Assembly: GCF_010731895.1 (NCBI RefSeq)
Contig: NZ_AP022596.1
Location: forward strand, 186,001-250,000
Reading direction: 5' to 3'
DNA: 64,000 nucleotides
Source: Mycolicibacterium helvum
Lineage (GTDB): Bacteria > Actinomycetota > Actinomycetes > Mycobacteriales > Mycobacteriaceae
Positions 1-9,211 of the stretch are shown one piece after another. The position numbers were made by a program, and so were the translations under genes. The first letter of the stretch is position 1. The number at the start of each line of letters is the position of its first letter. The notes beneath the pieces were generated by a model. The model did no database searches and had not been told where the DNA came from. It saw only the letters and a program-made list of their open reading frames with translations.

Positions 1-89
1 GCACGTAGCGCTTCGACGAAGCCCACCAGGTGGCCGGGCAAGCCGTGCGGGGCTAGCGGTTGTGGGGGGCGCACCCTGCGGACGGCCAT
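1..89 (-). CDS. VWA-domain protein, N-terminal fragment (cut by window edge)
   Basis: Only the first 29 codons are inside the window; the gene runs leftward off the edge. The start ATG is at 89-87, four bases after the stop of the MoxR ATPase gene, and the visible peptide begins MAVRRVRPPQPLAPHG. No domain can be seen in this stretch. The product is inferred from neighbourhood: MoxR ATPases are usually followed by a von Willebrand factor A protein that acts with them as a chaperone-like pair, and the M. tuberculosis locus Rv2426c-Rv2425c has this order. The open frame and tight spacing support a real gene. Confidence 0.6.
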   Translation of the reverse strand, partial: MAVRRVRPPQPLAPHGLPGHLVGFVEALR

Positions 90-93
90 CGGC

Positions 94-972
94 TTAGTTC
101 AGCCGCAGTTCGCCAGCGGCCCGCTGCTGGTCGGACTGGTGCTTGAGCACCACCCCAAGCGTCGCGGCGATGGTGGCGTCGTCGATGGTGTCGAGCCCCA
201 GCGCCAAAATCGTGCGGCCCCAGTCGATGGTCTCGGCGACCGACGGCAGTTTCTTGAGCTGCATACCGCGCAGCACGCCGATGATGCGGACCAGTTCGGC
301 GGCCAGCGACTCGGGCAGCTCGGGCACCCGGGACAACAGGATGCGCCGCTCGAGGTCCGCGTCGGGGAAGTCGATGTGCAGGAACAGGCAGCGGCGCTTG
401 AGCGCCTCGGACAGCTCCCGGGTGGCGTTAGAGGTCAGCACCACGAACGGGGTGCGCGATGCGGTGATCGTGCCCAATTCCGGGACGGTGACCGCGAAGT
501 CGCTCAGCACCTCCAGCAGCAGGCCCTCGATCTCGATATCGGCCTTGTCGGTTTCGTCGATCAGCAGCACGGTGGGTTCGGTGCGCCGGATGGCCGTCAG
601 TAGCGGCCGGGACAGCAGGAACTCCTCGCTGAAGATGTCGGACTTGGCCGCGTCCCAGTCGTCGGACCCGGACTGCATCCGCAGGATCTGCTTGGCGTGG
701 TTCCACTCGTAGAGCGCACGGGCCTCGTCGACACCCTCGTAGCACTGCAGGCGCACCAGGCCCGATCCGGTGGTCTGGGCGACCGCACGGGCCAGTTCGG
801 TCTTGCCGACACCGGCCGGCCCCTCGACCAGCAGCGGCTTGCCCAACCGATCGGCGAGGAACACCGCTGTGGCGGTGGCGGTGTCGGGCAGATAGCCGGT
901 CTCGGCCAGCCGCTTGGCGACATCGTCGATGTCGGTGAATAGCGGTGCCGGGCGTGCGGGGGTTTCGGTCAT
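94..972 (-). CDS. MoxR-family AAA+ ATPase
   Basis: 292 residues, typical of MoxR ATPases. Walker A is GPAGVGKTE at about residues 51-59, Walker B is VLLIDETDKAD at about 135-145, followed by a sensor-1 type segment (VVLTSNATREL) and an arginine-rich KRRCLFLHI segment. MoxR proteins are ATP-driven chaperones that assemble or activate partner complexes, usually with a VWA-domain partner, here encoded four bases downstream. The ATG at 972 follows an AGGAG ribosome site. The stop lies 18 bases from the proA stop-to-start interval on the same strand, so proA, this gene and the VWA gene probably form one transcript. The specific client is unknown. Confidence 0.93.
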   Translation of the reverse strand: MTETPARPAPLFTDIDDVAKRLAETGYLPDTATATAVFLADRLGKPLLVEGPAGVGKTELARAVAQTTGSGLVRLQCYEGVDEARALYEWNHAKQILRMQSGSDDWDAAKSDIFSEEFLLSRPLLTAIRRTEPTVLLIDETDKADIEIEGLLLEVLSDFAVTVPELGTITASRTPFVVLTSNATRELSEALKRRCLFLHIDFPDADLERRILLSRVPELPESLAAELVRIIGVLRGMQLKKLPSVAETIDWGRTILALGLDTIDDATIAATLGVVLKHQSDQQRAAGELRLN

Positions 973-990
973 GGTTCTCCTGTCGTCGCC

Positions 991-2274
991 TCAGGCAGGG
1001 CGGGTGTGGCCGTCTCCCCAGACGATCCATTTGGTTGACGTCAACTCGGGCAGACCCATCGGGCCGCGTGCGTGCAGCTTCTGGGTGGAGATGCCGATCT
1101 CGGCTCCGAAGCCGAACTGCTCGCCGTCGGTGAACGCCGTCGAGGCGTTGACCATCACCGCGGCTGCGTCGACACGTTCGGTAAAGCGCTGTGCCGCAGC
1201 AAGGTTGGTGGTGACAATGGCCTCGGTATGACCGGTGCCGTAGGTGTTGATGTGCTCGATGGCGGCGTCGAGCCCGTCGACGGTGGCCACCGCGATGTCC
1301 ATCGACAAGAACTCCGCTCGCAGTTCGTCGTCGGTCGGGTTGTCGTGGACGGTGACCCCAGCCTGTTGCAGCGCGGCAACCAATCGCGGCAGGGCCGTGC
1401 TGGCGACGGCTGCGTCCACCAGCAGTGTCTCTGCGGCGTTGCAGACACTGGGCCGCCGCGTCTTGGCGTTGAGGACGATCCGCTCGGCGACGTCGAGGTC
1501 GGCGGCGGAGTGGACGTAGACGTGACAGTTCCCCACGCCGGTTTCGATGGTGGGCACCGTGGCGTCGCGCACGACGGCATCGATCAATCCGGCACCACCG
1601 CGCGGGATCACCACGTCGACCAGACCGCGGGCCTGGATGAGGTGGGTGACGCTGGAGCGGTCGGCGCTGGGCAGCAGTTGCACCGCGTCCTCGGGCAGAC
1701 CCTCGGCGGCCAGTGCGCCGCGCAGTGCGGCGACCAGCGCGGCGTTGGAGTGCGCGGCCGAGGAGCTACCGCGCAGCAGCACGGCGTTGCCGGATTTGAG
1801 GGTGAGGCCGAACGCGTCGACCGTCACGTTGGGCCGGCCTTCGTAGACGATTCCGATCACGCCGAGGGGGACACGCTGCTGACGCAGTTGCAGCCCGTTG
1901 GGCAGCGTGCGGCCGCGTAGGACTTCACCGATCGGGTCGGGCAGTCCGGCGACCTGACGCAGACCGGCGGCGATGCCATCGATCCGCTGCGGGTTGAGCG
2001 CGAGCCGGTCCAGCATCGCCTCGGCGGTGCCTGCGGCGCGGGCGACGTCGAGGTCGACGGCGTTGGCGGCCAGGATCTGGTGTGAGTGGGCCAGCACGGC
2101 GTCCGCGGCAGCGTGCAGGGCGCGGTCTTTAACGGTGGTGGTGAGCGACGCCAGGGTGCGCGAGGCGACGCGCGCCCGGCGGGCGGTGTCGAGCACCTCG
2201 TTCTTCAAGTCGTCAAGCTCGGCCAATTCCCGGGTCGCTACGCTCCTGCCCTCCGGCGCCGCCTGAACACTCAT
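991..2274 (-). CDS. proA: Glutamate-5-semialdehyde dehydrogenase
   Basis: NADPH-dependent reduction of gamma-glutamyl phosphate to glutamate-5-semialdehyde, the second step of proline synthesis, in the cytosol. 427 residues, slightly over the usual 415-420. The family segments are present: [17 protein letters not shown] for the nucleotide domain, [11 protein letters not shown], and the catalytic cysteine in [13 protein letters not shown]. The frame is open further upstream, but I start at the ATG at 2274 (MSVQAAPEG) because the extension has no conserved sequence and covers the divergent promoter region. proB, the partner kinase gene, is not adjacent; it lies at 19059-20171 beside obg, an arrangement known in mycobacteria. 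Confidence 0.95.
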   Translation of the reverse strand: MSVQAAPEGRSVATRELAELDDLKNEVLDTARRARVASRTLASLTTTVKDRALHAAADAVLAHSHQILAANAVDLDVARAAGTAEAMLDRLALNPQRIDGIAAGLRQVAGLPDPIGEVLRGRTLPNGLQLRQQRVPLGVIGIVYEGRPNVTVDAFGLTLKSGNAVLLRGSSSAAHSNAALVAALRGALAAEGLPEDAVQLLPSADRSSVTHLIQARGLVDVVIPRGGAGLIDAVVRDATVPTIETGVGNCHVYVHSAADLDVAERIVLNAKTRRPSVCNAAETLLVDAAVASTALPRLVAALQQAGVTVHDNPTDDELRAEFLSMDIAVATVDGLDAAIEHINTYGTGHTEAIVTTNLAAAQRFTERVDAAAVMVNASTAFTDGEQFGFGAEIGISTQKLHARGPMGLPELTSTKWIVWGDGHTRPA

Positions 2275-2350
2275 TACCCCAGGGTATCGGTCTCCCCACC
2301 AACCGGCAGGTGGGGCCCCGCACGGGGCACGTCGGTCATTAATCTGCACA

Positions 2351-2390
2351 TTGTTGATTAAAATCGACGCAGCGTAGATTTCACGCTACG
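2351..2390 (+). promoter_or_regulatory. Promoter with candidate TetR operator for the SDR-TetR pair
   Basis: An inverted repeat CGTAG-N8-CTACG spans 2373-2390, an 18-bp layout common for TetR-type operators. It overlaps a plausible -10 hexamer TAGATT (2375-2380) whose -35 is TTGTTG (2351-2356), spacing 18. The SDR gene starts at 2429. Binding at the repeat would block this promoter. The natural candidate binder is the TetR protein encoded downstream at 3280-3891. The repeat is seen directly; the assignment is inference. Confidence 0.5.
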
Positions 2391-2428
2391 GTCGTTGGCA
2401 GTGGCATCAACCCGAGAGGAGGTGACCG

Positions 2429-3277
2429 GTGAAGACCTTTCTGATCACCGGAGTCAGTAGCGGCCTGGGCCGCGCATTCGCCGAAGCCGCACTGGAAGCG
2501 GGGCACACCGTCGTGGGCACTGTCCGTCGGCAGGCTGAACTCGAGTCGTTCGAAGCGTTAGCGCCCACCGCCCATGGGCGGCTCTTGGACGTGACCGACG
2601 AGGAGGCGGTGTTCGGCACCGTGAACGATGTCGAATCGACCGTCGGTCCTATCGATGTCGTGATCGCCAACGCGGGCTACGGACTCGAAGGCGTCTTCGA
2701 GGAAACACCCTTGAGCGAGTTGCGCGCTCAGTTCGACACCAACGTGTTCGGCGTTGCCGCGACCCTGCAGGCCGCCCTGCCTTACCTGCGTCAACGCCGC
2801 AGCGGTCATCTCATGGCCGTCACGTCGATGGGCGGGATGATGGCGCCGGCCGGCCTGACTGCCTACTGCGGCAGCAAGTTCGCATTGGAGGGACTGCTGG
2901 AAAGCCTGGGCAAAGAGGTCGCACAGTTCGGCGTCCACGTCACGGCCATCGAACCAGGTTCGTTCCGCACCGACTGGGCCGGTCGGTCCATGAGGCGATC
3001 AGAGCGAACGATCGCCGACTACGACGATCTGTTCGCACCGATCCGGGACGCGCGCGTTCAGGCGAGCGGCAACCAACTCGGCGACCCGGCAAAGGCCGCC
3101 GCCGCGGTTCTGCGCATCGCCGAATCGGACAATCCGCCACGACATCTGGTGCTGGGATCAGATGCACTGCGCCTCATCCGAACCGCGCGTCACGCCGTCG
3201 ACGAGGAGATCGACAGGTGGGAATCCGTCTCTCGCACAACCGACTTCCCCGACGGTCACCAGATTGCCGCCGGCTAG
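2429..3277 (+). CDS. Short-chain dehydrogenase/reductase
   Basis: 282 residues with a classical SDR pattern: the NAD(P)-binding TGVSSGLG motif at residues 7-14, NAGYG at about 83-87, a catalytic serine in VTSMGGM, and the catalytic Y-x3-K in AYCGSKFALEG. It belongs to the family with an EPGSFRTDW-type segment after the active site, common in uncharacterised oxidoreductases. The substrate cannot be deduced. The GTG start at 2429 is preceded by GAGGAGG. The stop is two bases before the start of the TetR gene, so the two are probably co-transcribed and the regulator may control its own operon. Confidence 0.88.
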   Translation: MKTFLITGVSSGLGRAFAEAALEAGHTVVGTVRRQAELESFEALAPTAHGRLLDVTDEEAVFGTVNDVESTVGPIDVVIANAGYGLEGVFEETPLSELRAQFDTNVFGVAATLQAALPYLRQRRSGHLMAVTSMGGMMAPAGLTAYCGSKFALEGLLESLGKEVAQFGVHVTAIEPGSFRTDWAGRSMRRSERTIADYDDLFAPIRDARVQASGNQLGDPAKAAAAVLRIAESDNPPRHLVLGSDALRLIRTARHAVDEEIDRWESVSRTTDFPDGHQIAAG

Positions 3278-3279
3278 CC

Positions 3280-3891
3280 ATGCCAGCACACTCTCGACCG
3301 ACCCGGCGTGGCGCAGCCACGCCGCGCAAAGGGGACCTGCGGGAGCAGGCGATCCTCGACATCGCCGAACGGCTCCTGGCCGAGCAAGGCTACGACGCCA
3401 TGACGATCGCCGACATCGCCGCGGGTGCGGGGCTGACGCGGGGCGCCCTGTACTTCTATTTCGGGTCCAAACAGGACGTCGTCACCGCGCTCGTCGCGCG
3501 CACCGTCGAGGCGCTCAGGGAAAAGTCGCGCGCGGCCTCCTCCGACGCAGCGCGCGGTGAGTACGCCATCGACGAGGCGATGGCCAGGACCGAAGCTCTG
3601 TGGCGTCAACACGGAGTGGTGATGCGCACCGCGATCGACCTGGCGTCGTCGGTGCCCGAGATCGACACCCTGTGGACCGACACCGCCGACATCTTCATCG
3701 ACGCGATCGCCGAGATCCTGCAGCACATGAATACCGAGCCGGACGTGACAAGCACCGACATCGCCGGGATGGCACGGGCCCTGTGCTGGATGATCGAACG
3801 CAGCTTCTACCAGGGCTCCAGAATTTCCGAGGCCGAGCTGGGCCGGGCCCGTGCGGCCTGCACCGAGGTCTGGCGCCGGACCGCCCGTTGA
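3280..3891 (+). CDS. TetR-family transcriptional regulator
   Basis: 203 residues. The N-terminal helix-turn-helix is clear (AILDIAERLLAEQGYDAMT, then IADIAAGAGLTRGALYFYF), ending in the FYFGSKQD signature; the C-terminal ligand domain is family-specific and unassigned. An upstream in-frame start at 3217 would overlap the SDR gene by 60 bases; I prefer the ATG at 3280 (MPAHSRPTRR), which follows the SDR stop by two bases. Likely role: repressor of the SDR-TetR pair through the inverted repeat at 2373-2390. The ligand is unknown. Confidence 0.88.
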   Translation: MPAHSRPTRRGAATPRKGDLREQAILDIAERLLAEQGYDAMTIADIAAGAGLTRGALYFYFGSKQDVVTALVARTVEALREKSRAASSDAARGEYAIDEAMARTEALWRQHGVVMRTAIDLASSVPEIDTLWTDTADIFIDAIAEILQHMNTEPDVTSTDIAGMARALCWMIERSFYQGSRISEAELGRARAACTEVWRRTAR

Positions 3892-3941
3892 CGGCCGATA
3901 AACGACCAGTTTTACCCAAAAGTCCGGAAGAATGCTGTGCG

Positions 3942-4811
3942 ATGACACGGGTATGTGTGGTGGGCAGCGTGAACGTCGATCGATTCTTCACAGTCGCCGT
4001 TCTGCCGGGCCCCGGCGAGACCGTGCTCGGGTCAGCGGTGACCACCGAACCGGGCGGCAAAGGCGGCAATCAGGCGGTCGCGGCGGCCCGAGCCGGCGCC
4101 ATCGTGCAGTTCGTCGGGGCGGTGGGCACCGACCCGGCAGGTGCCGAGTTGCGGACCCACCTGAGCGACAACGGCATCGGGCTCGACGGGCTGCAAGAGC
4201 TGCCGGTCGCCAGCGGCAGTGCGGTGATCCTGGTCGACAACCGCGGCGAGAACATGATCGTGGTGGCGCCCGGCGCCAATGGGCATCTGACGCTGACCTC
4301 GGCTGCTGCCCGCGCGGTGATCGCCGACTGCGAGGTGCTGCTCGTTCAGTTGGAGGTGCCGATCGCGACCGCAGTAGCGGCCGCGCGTGAAGCCCGCTCG
4401 GTCGGAGCCACCGTGATCGTCAATGCCTCCCCCGTCAGCGCCGACCCGGCCCTGAGTGACCTGGCCGACGTCACCGACGTCGTGATCGTCAACGAAGCCG
4501 AGGAGCCGCATTGGATCTGGCCCACCAGGCATCTGGTGGTCACCCGCGGTGCCCGTGGCGCGATTTACCGGGCAACCGGTGGAGACCTAGAGATACCCAG
4601 TCCCGACGTCGAGGCGATCGACACCACCGGCGCAGGAGATGTCTTCGCCGGCGTGCTCGCCGCGAACTGGTTGGCCGGCCACGAGCGCGCGCTTCGCCGA
4701 GCCTGCGCAGCGGGCGCGCTGGCGACGCTTGTTCCCGGCGCTGGCGATTGCGCACCGACCGCGGAGGCGATCGACGACGTCCTTTCACCTGAGGTGGGCG
4801 GCAGCACCTAG
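3942..4811 (+). CDS. rbsK: Ribokinase (PfkB family)
   Basis: 289 residues. The N terminus VVGSVNVDRFFTV and the GGKGGNQAVAAARAGA segment are the sugar-binding signature of ribokinase; the C-terminal DTTGAGDVFAGVLA holds the anion hole and catalytic aspartate. Ribokinase phosphorylates ribose at O5 with ATP. The start is the ATG at 3942; the frame is open for a long way upstream, but those residues read as an arginine-rich shadow of the TetR gene. The position between proA and nadE agrees with the ribokinase gene Rv2436 of M. tuberculosis as I remember it. Substrate preference within PfkB kinases cannot be proven from sequence, so rbsK is a family-level name. Confidence 0.83.
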   Translation: MTRVCVVGSVNVDRFFTVAVLPGPGETVLGSAVTTEPGGKGGNQAVAAARAGAIVQFVGAVGTDPAGAELRTHLSDNGIGLDGLQELPVASGSAVILVDNRGENMIVVAPGANGHLTLTSAAARAVIADCEVLLVQLEVPIATAVAAAREARSVGATVIVNASPVSADPALSDLADVTDVVIVNEAEEPHWIWPTRHLVVTRGARGAIYRATGGDLEIPSPDVEAIDTTGAGDVFAGVLAANWLAGHERALRRACAAGALATLVPGAGDCAPTAEAIDDVLSPEVGGST

Positions 4812-4817
4812 CGCCGT

Positions 4818-6245
4818 CTAGTCGTTGCGCACTGGACCTCGGGCATTCGCCCGATCACCGCGCTGGACCAACCACCACAACAGCACTCCGGCCGCCAGGA
4901 TCGACACGGCGACACCCAGTTCCAGCAAGCCCCCATAGCCGGTGATCGAGAATCCGGTCGCGCCCACTACGAGCATCACTGCGAGCAGGACAGCCAGGCC
5001 CATCGACAGCGGGATGAAAACCCGCGGCAGACGGATGGGGCGCAGCGCATCCGGACGGTCCTTGCGCAGCAACGCGAAACCGGAGACAGCCAGCACGTGG
5101 GCCAGGATGTAGCCCAGATTGCCCGTCACGATGATCGCCAACGGCTGTTGTAGTACGACGAGCAGCACGATATTGAGTACCAGCATCACGTTCAACGCGC
5201 GCACGGGCACGCCACGCTTGTTCAGCTTGCCCATGGAGCGCACGGTGATTCCCTCTTTGCCCATGTTGAACAGCACTCGCGACGCATCGGCGACCGACGT
5301 CAGCATGACCAACAGCAGCGAGGCGATGAGGCACAGCACCATGACGCCGCCACCGGCACCGGTGAGCTTGGAGAAACTCGCCACGAAAAACGTCGAGGGG
5401 TCTTCGACAATAGCCTGCTCGCCGGCGAAACCGCCCAGAGTGAGCGGCACGATGAAAAAGACACCGAGGCAGAACAAGGCAGATGCCCGGATTGCGCGCG
5501 AGGTGTCCTTGACGGGATCGCGGTACTCCGAGGCGAAGGTGGCGCAGACCTCGACGCCCAATGTCGTCCACGCCATCACGTAGAGCCACACGATCGCGGT
5601 GTGCAATCCGCCGAGGCCGTGCAGTTTCCACGTCAGATCCATGGGTGCCCAGTCGGCGTTGAACAGCGGGAAGAAGACGAACACCGACAGGGGGATCATC
5701 AGGATTGCGGCGGTCACATAGACGAACGCCATGGTGACCCGCACACCGATGATGTTGATGCCGTAGAGGGCGAAGATGACGCAGAGCCCGATCAGGATGG
5801 GGAAGCTGAAATGGAGTGGGCCGATGTCATAGGTCCACTGTTGGTCTGGGAACCATTGCGACTGGACCAGCAGGCCGGTGAATGCTCCGTAGGTGGCCAG
5901 GTTGGATCCCCACGGCAGCCAGTACCCCACCCCGGCCAACGGTGCGAGCCACGGCGCGTATTTCTTCCAGGCCTCGGCGGCATACCCCGAGATGCCGCCG
6001 GATGCATCGGGGAACATTGCCGCGAGTTCGGTGTAGATCCAATTCACTGCCAGGGAGATCACCATGGAGATCGCCCACAGGACTGCGGCGCCCCAGCCGC
6101 CGAGCCCGGCGATCGAAGCGCCCAAGGTGGCCACGAGTGCAGCGGGCATGGTCATGGCCATCGCAAAGCCGTCGAACCAGCGCATTTTCCGCGGCAGTCG
6201 TTCTTCGGCCGAATGCAGCTCGGCAACACCGTCATTGATTGTCAA
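4818..6245 (-). CDS. APC-superfamily amino acid/polyamine permease
   Basis: About 475 residues with roughly twelve hydrophobic segments, for example ALVATLGASIAGLGGWG near the start and several later stretches rich in I, L, V and F. The first membrane segment carries the glycine-rich pattern of APC transporters, which import amino acids or amines with protons. I start at the TTG at 6245, which has GGAGG seven bases upstream; an ATG at 6272 in frame has no ribosome site and would add nine residues. It is the last gene of an operon behind an aldehyde dehydrogenase and an FAD amine oxidase, so an amine such as putrescine is a reasonable substrate guess. Confidence 0.85.
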   Translation of the reverse strand: MTINDGVAELHSAEERLPRKMRWFDGFAMAMTMPAALVATLGASIAGLGGWGAAVLWAISMVISLAVNWIYTELAAMFPDASGGISGYAAEAWKKYAPWLAPLAGVGYWLPWGSNLATYGAFTGLLVQSQWFPDQQWTYDIGPLHFSFPILIGLCVIFALYGINIIGVRVTMAFVYVTAAILMIPLSVFVFFPLFNADWAPMDLTWKLHGLGGLHTAIVWLYVMAWTTLGVEVCATFASEYRDPVKDTSRAIRASALFCLGVFFIVPLTLGGFAGEQAIVEDPSTFFVASFSKLTGAGGGVMVLCLIASLLLVMLTSVADASRVLFNMGKEGITVRSMGKLNKRGVPVRALNVMLVLNIVLLVVLQQPLAIIVTGNLGYILAHVLAVSGFALLRKDRPDALRPIRLPRVFIPLSMGLAVLLAVMLVVGATGFSITGYGGLLELGVAVSILAAGVLLWWLVQRGDRANARGPVRND

Positions 6246-6355
6246 GGCTGAACCTCCATCGTGATGGGACATCGTGGCGTCACATTCATCGGCGCTACAT
6301 TCATCAATGTCCGCCGTGCGGTGTTACAGATTGAGAGACAAGGATTTTCAGCCGG

Positions 6356-7813
6356 TCAGCTGGGACGAAACGAATCGTGGGCAGCGCGTGGAGCGTGCTT
6401 CACCATGATGTGCCGAGCGACGGTGTACTCGGCGACGGCCTCCTGGCTCATGTCCTTGCCGAAGCCGCTCGCCTTCACTCCGCCGTGGGGCGCCTCGGAG
6501 GCGATCGGAAGATGATCGTTGACCCACGTCACCCCCGCCTCGATGGCGTGGGAGACGCGTAGTGCGCGAGCCACATCCTGTGTCCACACCGAGGACGCCA
6601 GGCCGTAGCGGCAGTCGTTGGCCAGGACGATTGCCTGCGCCTCGTCGCTGAACGGCAGCACGACCAAAACAGGTCCGAACACCTCGTCCTGGACGATCTC
6701 GGCGCACTGCTGTGCCCCGGTGATCAGTGTGGGCGGGTAGTACGCTCCCGGCCCCTCGGGGACTGAGCCACCGATGTGCACTGTTGCGCCCGCGGCGACG
6801 GCACGTTCGACGAATCCATGGACACGCCCACGGTGTTCCAGGCTGACGAGTGGTCCGATGTCGGAGGTCGGATCATGGGGGCTTCCGACGCGGATGGCAG
6901 CGAACTTGTCCCGCAGGCGGGCCACAACGTCGTCGAACACCGATTCCTGGGCATAGACCCGGGTGGCCGCCGTGCAATCCTGTCCGGAGTTGTAGGTGGC
7001 ACCCATCGCGATGCCGTGCGCTGCGGAGTCCAGGTGGGCGTCCTCGAAGACCAGGCACGGAGCCTTTCCACCGAGTTCCAGGTGCACCCGCCCGCCCCTT
7101 GCCGAGGCTGTTGACATCACCTGACGCCCGGCGCGGGTCGAGCCGGTGATCGAGATCAGTTGTACCCGTTCGTCTTCCACCAGGGCCTGTCCGACGGACT
7201 CATCGCCGGTCACCACTTCGAGGACACCGGCGGGGATCCCCGCTTCGACTGCCAGCGCAGCGATGTGGAGCGTGCTGCTCGGCGTCGCAGGTGCCGGTTT
7301 CACCACGATGGTGTTACCCGCCGCAATGGCGGGGCCAATCTTCCACAGGCCCATGATCATCGGGAAGTTCCACGGTGCGATGCCAACGACCGGTCCTACC
7401 GGCCGGCGCACGATCATGGACGTATAGCCCTCGCTGAGGACACCGGCTCCGGACTGCTCCAGCGAGCGTGCCGCACCTGCGAAGAACCTCAGATTGTCAG
7501 TGCCGAAAGGCAGTTCACCGTCGCGAAAGACCGCGACGGGCTTGCCGGTCTCGGCGACCTCAAGGGCAGTGAGATCGGCGGCGTGCGCATCGATCAAGTC
7601 TGCCCACCGCAGGATGGCCCTGGCCCGCTCGCCCGCAGTTCGGCCAGACCATTCGGGATAGGCCTCAGTGGCCGCGGTGACGGCCGCGCGGGCCTCGGCG
7701 ACAGTAGCCTCCGACACTGTCGTGGTCTGCTCGCCCGTGGCCGGGTCGATCAGAATCCGCACCTGGCCCGAGCCCGGGATACGTTCGCCTCGATGGAAGC
7801 GTCCTGCGGTCAT
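6356..7813 (-). CDS. Aldehyde dehydrogenase, gamma-aminobutyraldehyde type
   Basis: 485 residues of the NAD-dependent aldehyde dehydrogenase superfamily. GIAPWNFPMIMGLWKIGPA and ITGSTRAGRQV form the cofactor site, LELGGKAP carries the general-base glutamate, and the catalytic cysteine is in NSGQDCTAATRVYAQ. That last motif closely resembles the GQDCTAA...YAQ segment of gamma-aminobutyraldehyde dehydrogenases of the YdcW/PatD group, from memory. The enzyme would oxidise the aldehyde made by the upstream amine oxidase (12 bases away) to an omega-amino acid. The ATG at 7813 has an AAGGAG site seven bases upstream. Confidence 0.88.
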   Translation of the reverse strand: MTAGRFHRGERIPGSGQVRILIDPATGEQTTTVSEATVAEARAAVTAATEAYPEWSGRTAGERARAILRWADLIDAHAADLTALEVAETGKPVAVFRDGELPFGTDNLRFFAGAARSLEQSGAGVLSEGYTSMIVRRPVGPVVGIAPWNFPMIMGLWKIGPAIAAGNTIVVKPAPATPSSTLHIAALAVEAGIPAGVLEVVTGDESVGQALVEDERVQLISITGSTRAGRQVMSTASARGGRVHLELGGKAPCLVFEDAHLDSAAHGIAMGATYNSGQDCTAATRVYAQESVFDDVVARLRDKFAAIRVGSPHDPTSDIGPLVSLEHRGRVHGFVERAVAAGATVHIGGSVPEGPGAYYPPTLITGAQQCAEIVQDEVFGPVLVVLPFSDEAQAIVLANDCRYGLASSVWTQDVARALRVSHAIEAGVTWVNDHLPIASEAPHGGVKASGFGKDMSQEAVAEYTVARHIMVKHAPRAAHDSFRPS

Positions 7814-7825
7814 GCCCGTACTCCT

Positions 7826-9211
7826 TCAGCTGTTGAAGCCCACACCGAATCGGTCGAGTGTGCGCAGTAGTAGGCCGCGGCGGCCGGTCTCGTCCTCGCG
7901 GGCCAGGGCGGCCCGGGTGATCTCGACCGCGGGCCACCGCAGGGGTTCGGGCGGGAACGGCAGCGCAGCGGCAGTCACGGCCTTCAACCGTGTTCGTTCC
8001 GTCCTGCGCCCGGCAAGGAGATCGAGTGCGACCTGAGCACCGAAGCGCGTGGAGGCCACGCCGAGGCCGGTGAATCCAACAGCGTAGGCAACGCGACCAC
8101 CATGTGCGGTGCCGAAGATCGGTGTAAATCGGCTAGTGGTGTCGATGACGCCACCCCACCGGTGGGTGAACGGCAGGTCTTCCAGTTGTGGGAATGTCTC
8201 ACGAAACTGACGGGCGAGCAACAGATGCGAGGCGTCGCGCTGCTCCAATTCGGGGGCGACGCGGTTACCGAAGTGATAGATCGCGTCGTAACCACCCCAG
8301 ATAATCCGGTCGTCACGCGTCCGGCGGAAGTAGTGAAACTGGTTGCCCGCGTCGGTGAGTCCCTGATTTTGCGCCCAGCCGATCGACGAGAGCTGCTCTG
8401 CGGACAGCGGGGCGGTCGCCAACACGTAGTCGTAGACGGGCAGCAGCCATGCCTTGAGGCGCCGCAGCAGCGGTGGAAAGGCGTTGGAGGCCAGCAGCAC
8501 TTGGCCTGTCGTTACCGCACCCTGTGGGGTGCGTACAGTCAGAACGTCACCGGCACGGCTGATCCCGAGAGCCGGGGTCTGTTCGTATATGACGGCTCCG
8601 CGCTCTTCTGCCACCCGCCGCAATCCCAGCACCAACGCCACTGGATCGACCAAGCCGCCGGAGTGAATGCGCAAGCCGGCAAGAAACAGTGGCGAATCGA
8701 TGTCGGCCCGAATCTGTTCTCGGTCAAGTAATTCGACCGCGACACCGCGGCGGGTGTGTGACGCGGCCGCGTTTCGCAGCGCCTCCACTTCATGCGGCGT
8801 CCGCGCCACGGTCGTTTTGCCGACCATACGCAGGTCGGCGTCGATCCGGTGAGTGGTTACGAAGTCGGCGATCTCGGCTACGTTGTGGCGTCCTAACCGC
8901 TCGAGTTGATCGAGTTCGTCGGGCCACCTTGCTTCGCCGTGCGCGATGCCATGTGTCAGGGACTCCGAGACGAAGCCACCGTTGCGCCCGGAAGCGGCTG
9001 ATCCGGTCCAGGACTGCTCGAGGATCACGACGCGACGGCCCGGCTGTTCTCCCAGCGCCTCGATAGCCGCCCACAGGCCGGTGTATCCGGCGCCGACGAT
9101 CACTAGATCCGCCGAAACATGGCCGGTCAAAGGATCAGTTCGTGGCCCGGTTTCCACGCCCTCCCACCACACCGGCCGGGGCGCGGCGTCGCGGAGCAGA
9201 CGGTCGCTCAC
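7826..9211 (-). CDS. FAD-dependent amine oxidoreductase (DAO family, PuuB-like)
   Basis: About 461 residues. The Rossmann motif is VIVGAGYTGLWAA, followed by SGRNGGFV, and the C-terminal FAD contact is GVIDTTSRFTPIFG then YAVGFTGLGVA, the layout of gamma-glutamylputrescine oxidases and related D-amino-acid-oxidase-fold enzymes. It would oxidise an amine to an aldehyde passed to the adjacent dehydrogenase. The frame is open to an ATG at 9334, but the extra 41 residues look non-coding; I choose the GTG at 9211 (VSDRLLRD). That GTG has no ribosome site of its own and overlaps the stop of a 24-codon upstream frame. No glutamylputrescine synthetase gene is nearby, so direct oxidation of a free amine is possible. 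Confidence 0.85.
   Translation of the reverse strand: MSDRLLRDAAPRPVWWEGVETGPRTDPLTGHVSADLVIVGAGYTGLWAAIEALGEQPGRRVVILEQSWTGSAASGRNGGFVSESLTHGIAHGEARWPDELDQLERLGRHNVAEIADFVTTHRIDADLRMVGKTTVARTPHEVEALRNAAASHTRRGVAVELLDREQIRADIDSPLFLAGLRIHSGGLVDPVALVLGLRRVAEERGAVIYEQTPALGISRAGDVLTVRTPQGAVTTGQVLLASNAFPPLLRRLKAWLLPVYDYVLATAPLSAEQLSSIGWAQNQGLTDAGNQFHYFRRTRDDRIIWGGYDAIYHFGNRVAPELEQRDASHLLLARQFRETFPQLEDLPFTHRWGGVIDTTSRFTPIFGTAHGGRVAYAVGFTGLGVASTRFGAQVALDLLAGRRTERTRLKAVTAAALPFPPEPLRWPAVEITRAALAREDETGRRGLLLRTLDRFGVGFNS

Noticed and set aside
3600..3941. Longer ribokinase frame starting at 3600
   Set aside because: The extra residues are arginine-rich and shadow the TetR gene; the family start is at 3942.
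6282..6305. Direct repeat ACATTCATC twice, 15 bases apart, before the permease gene
   Set aside because: It is short and immediately upstream of or within the start region of an operon-internal gene; likely chance.
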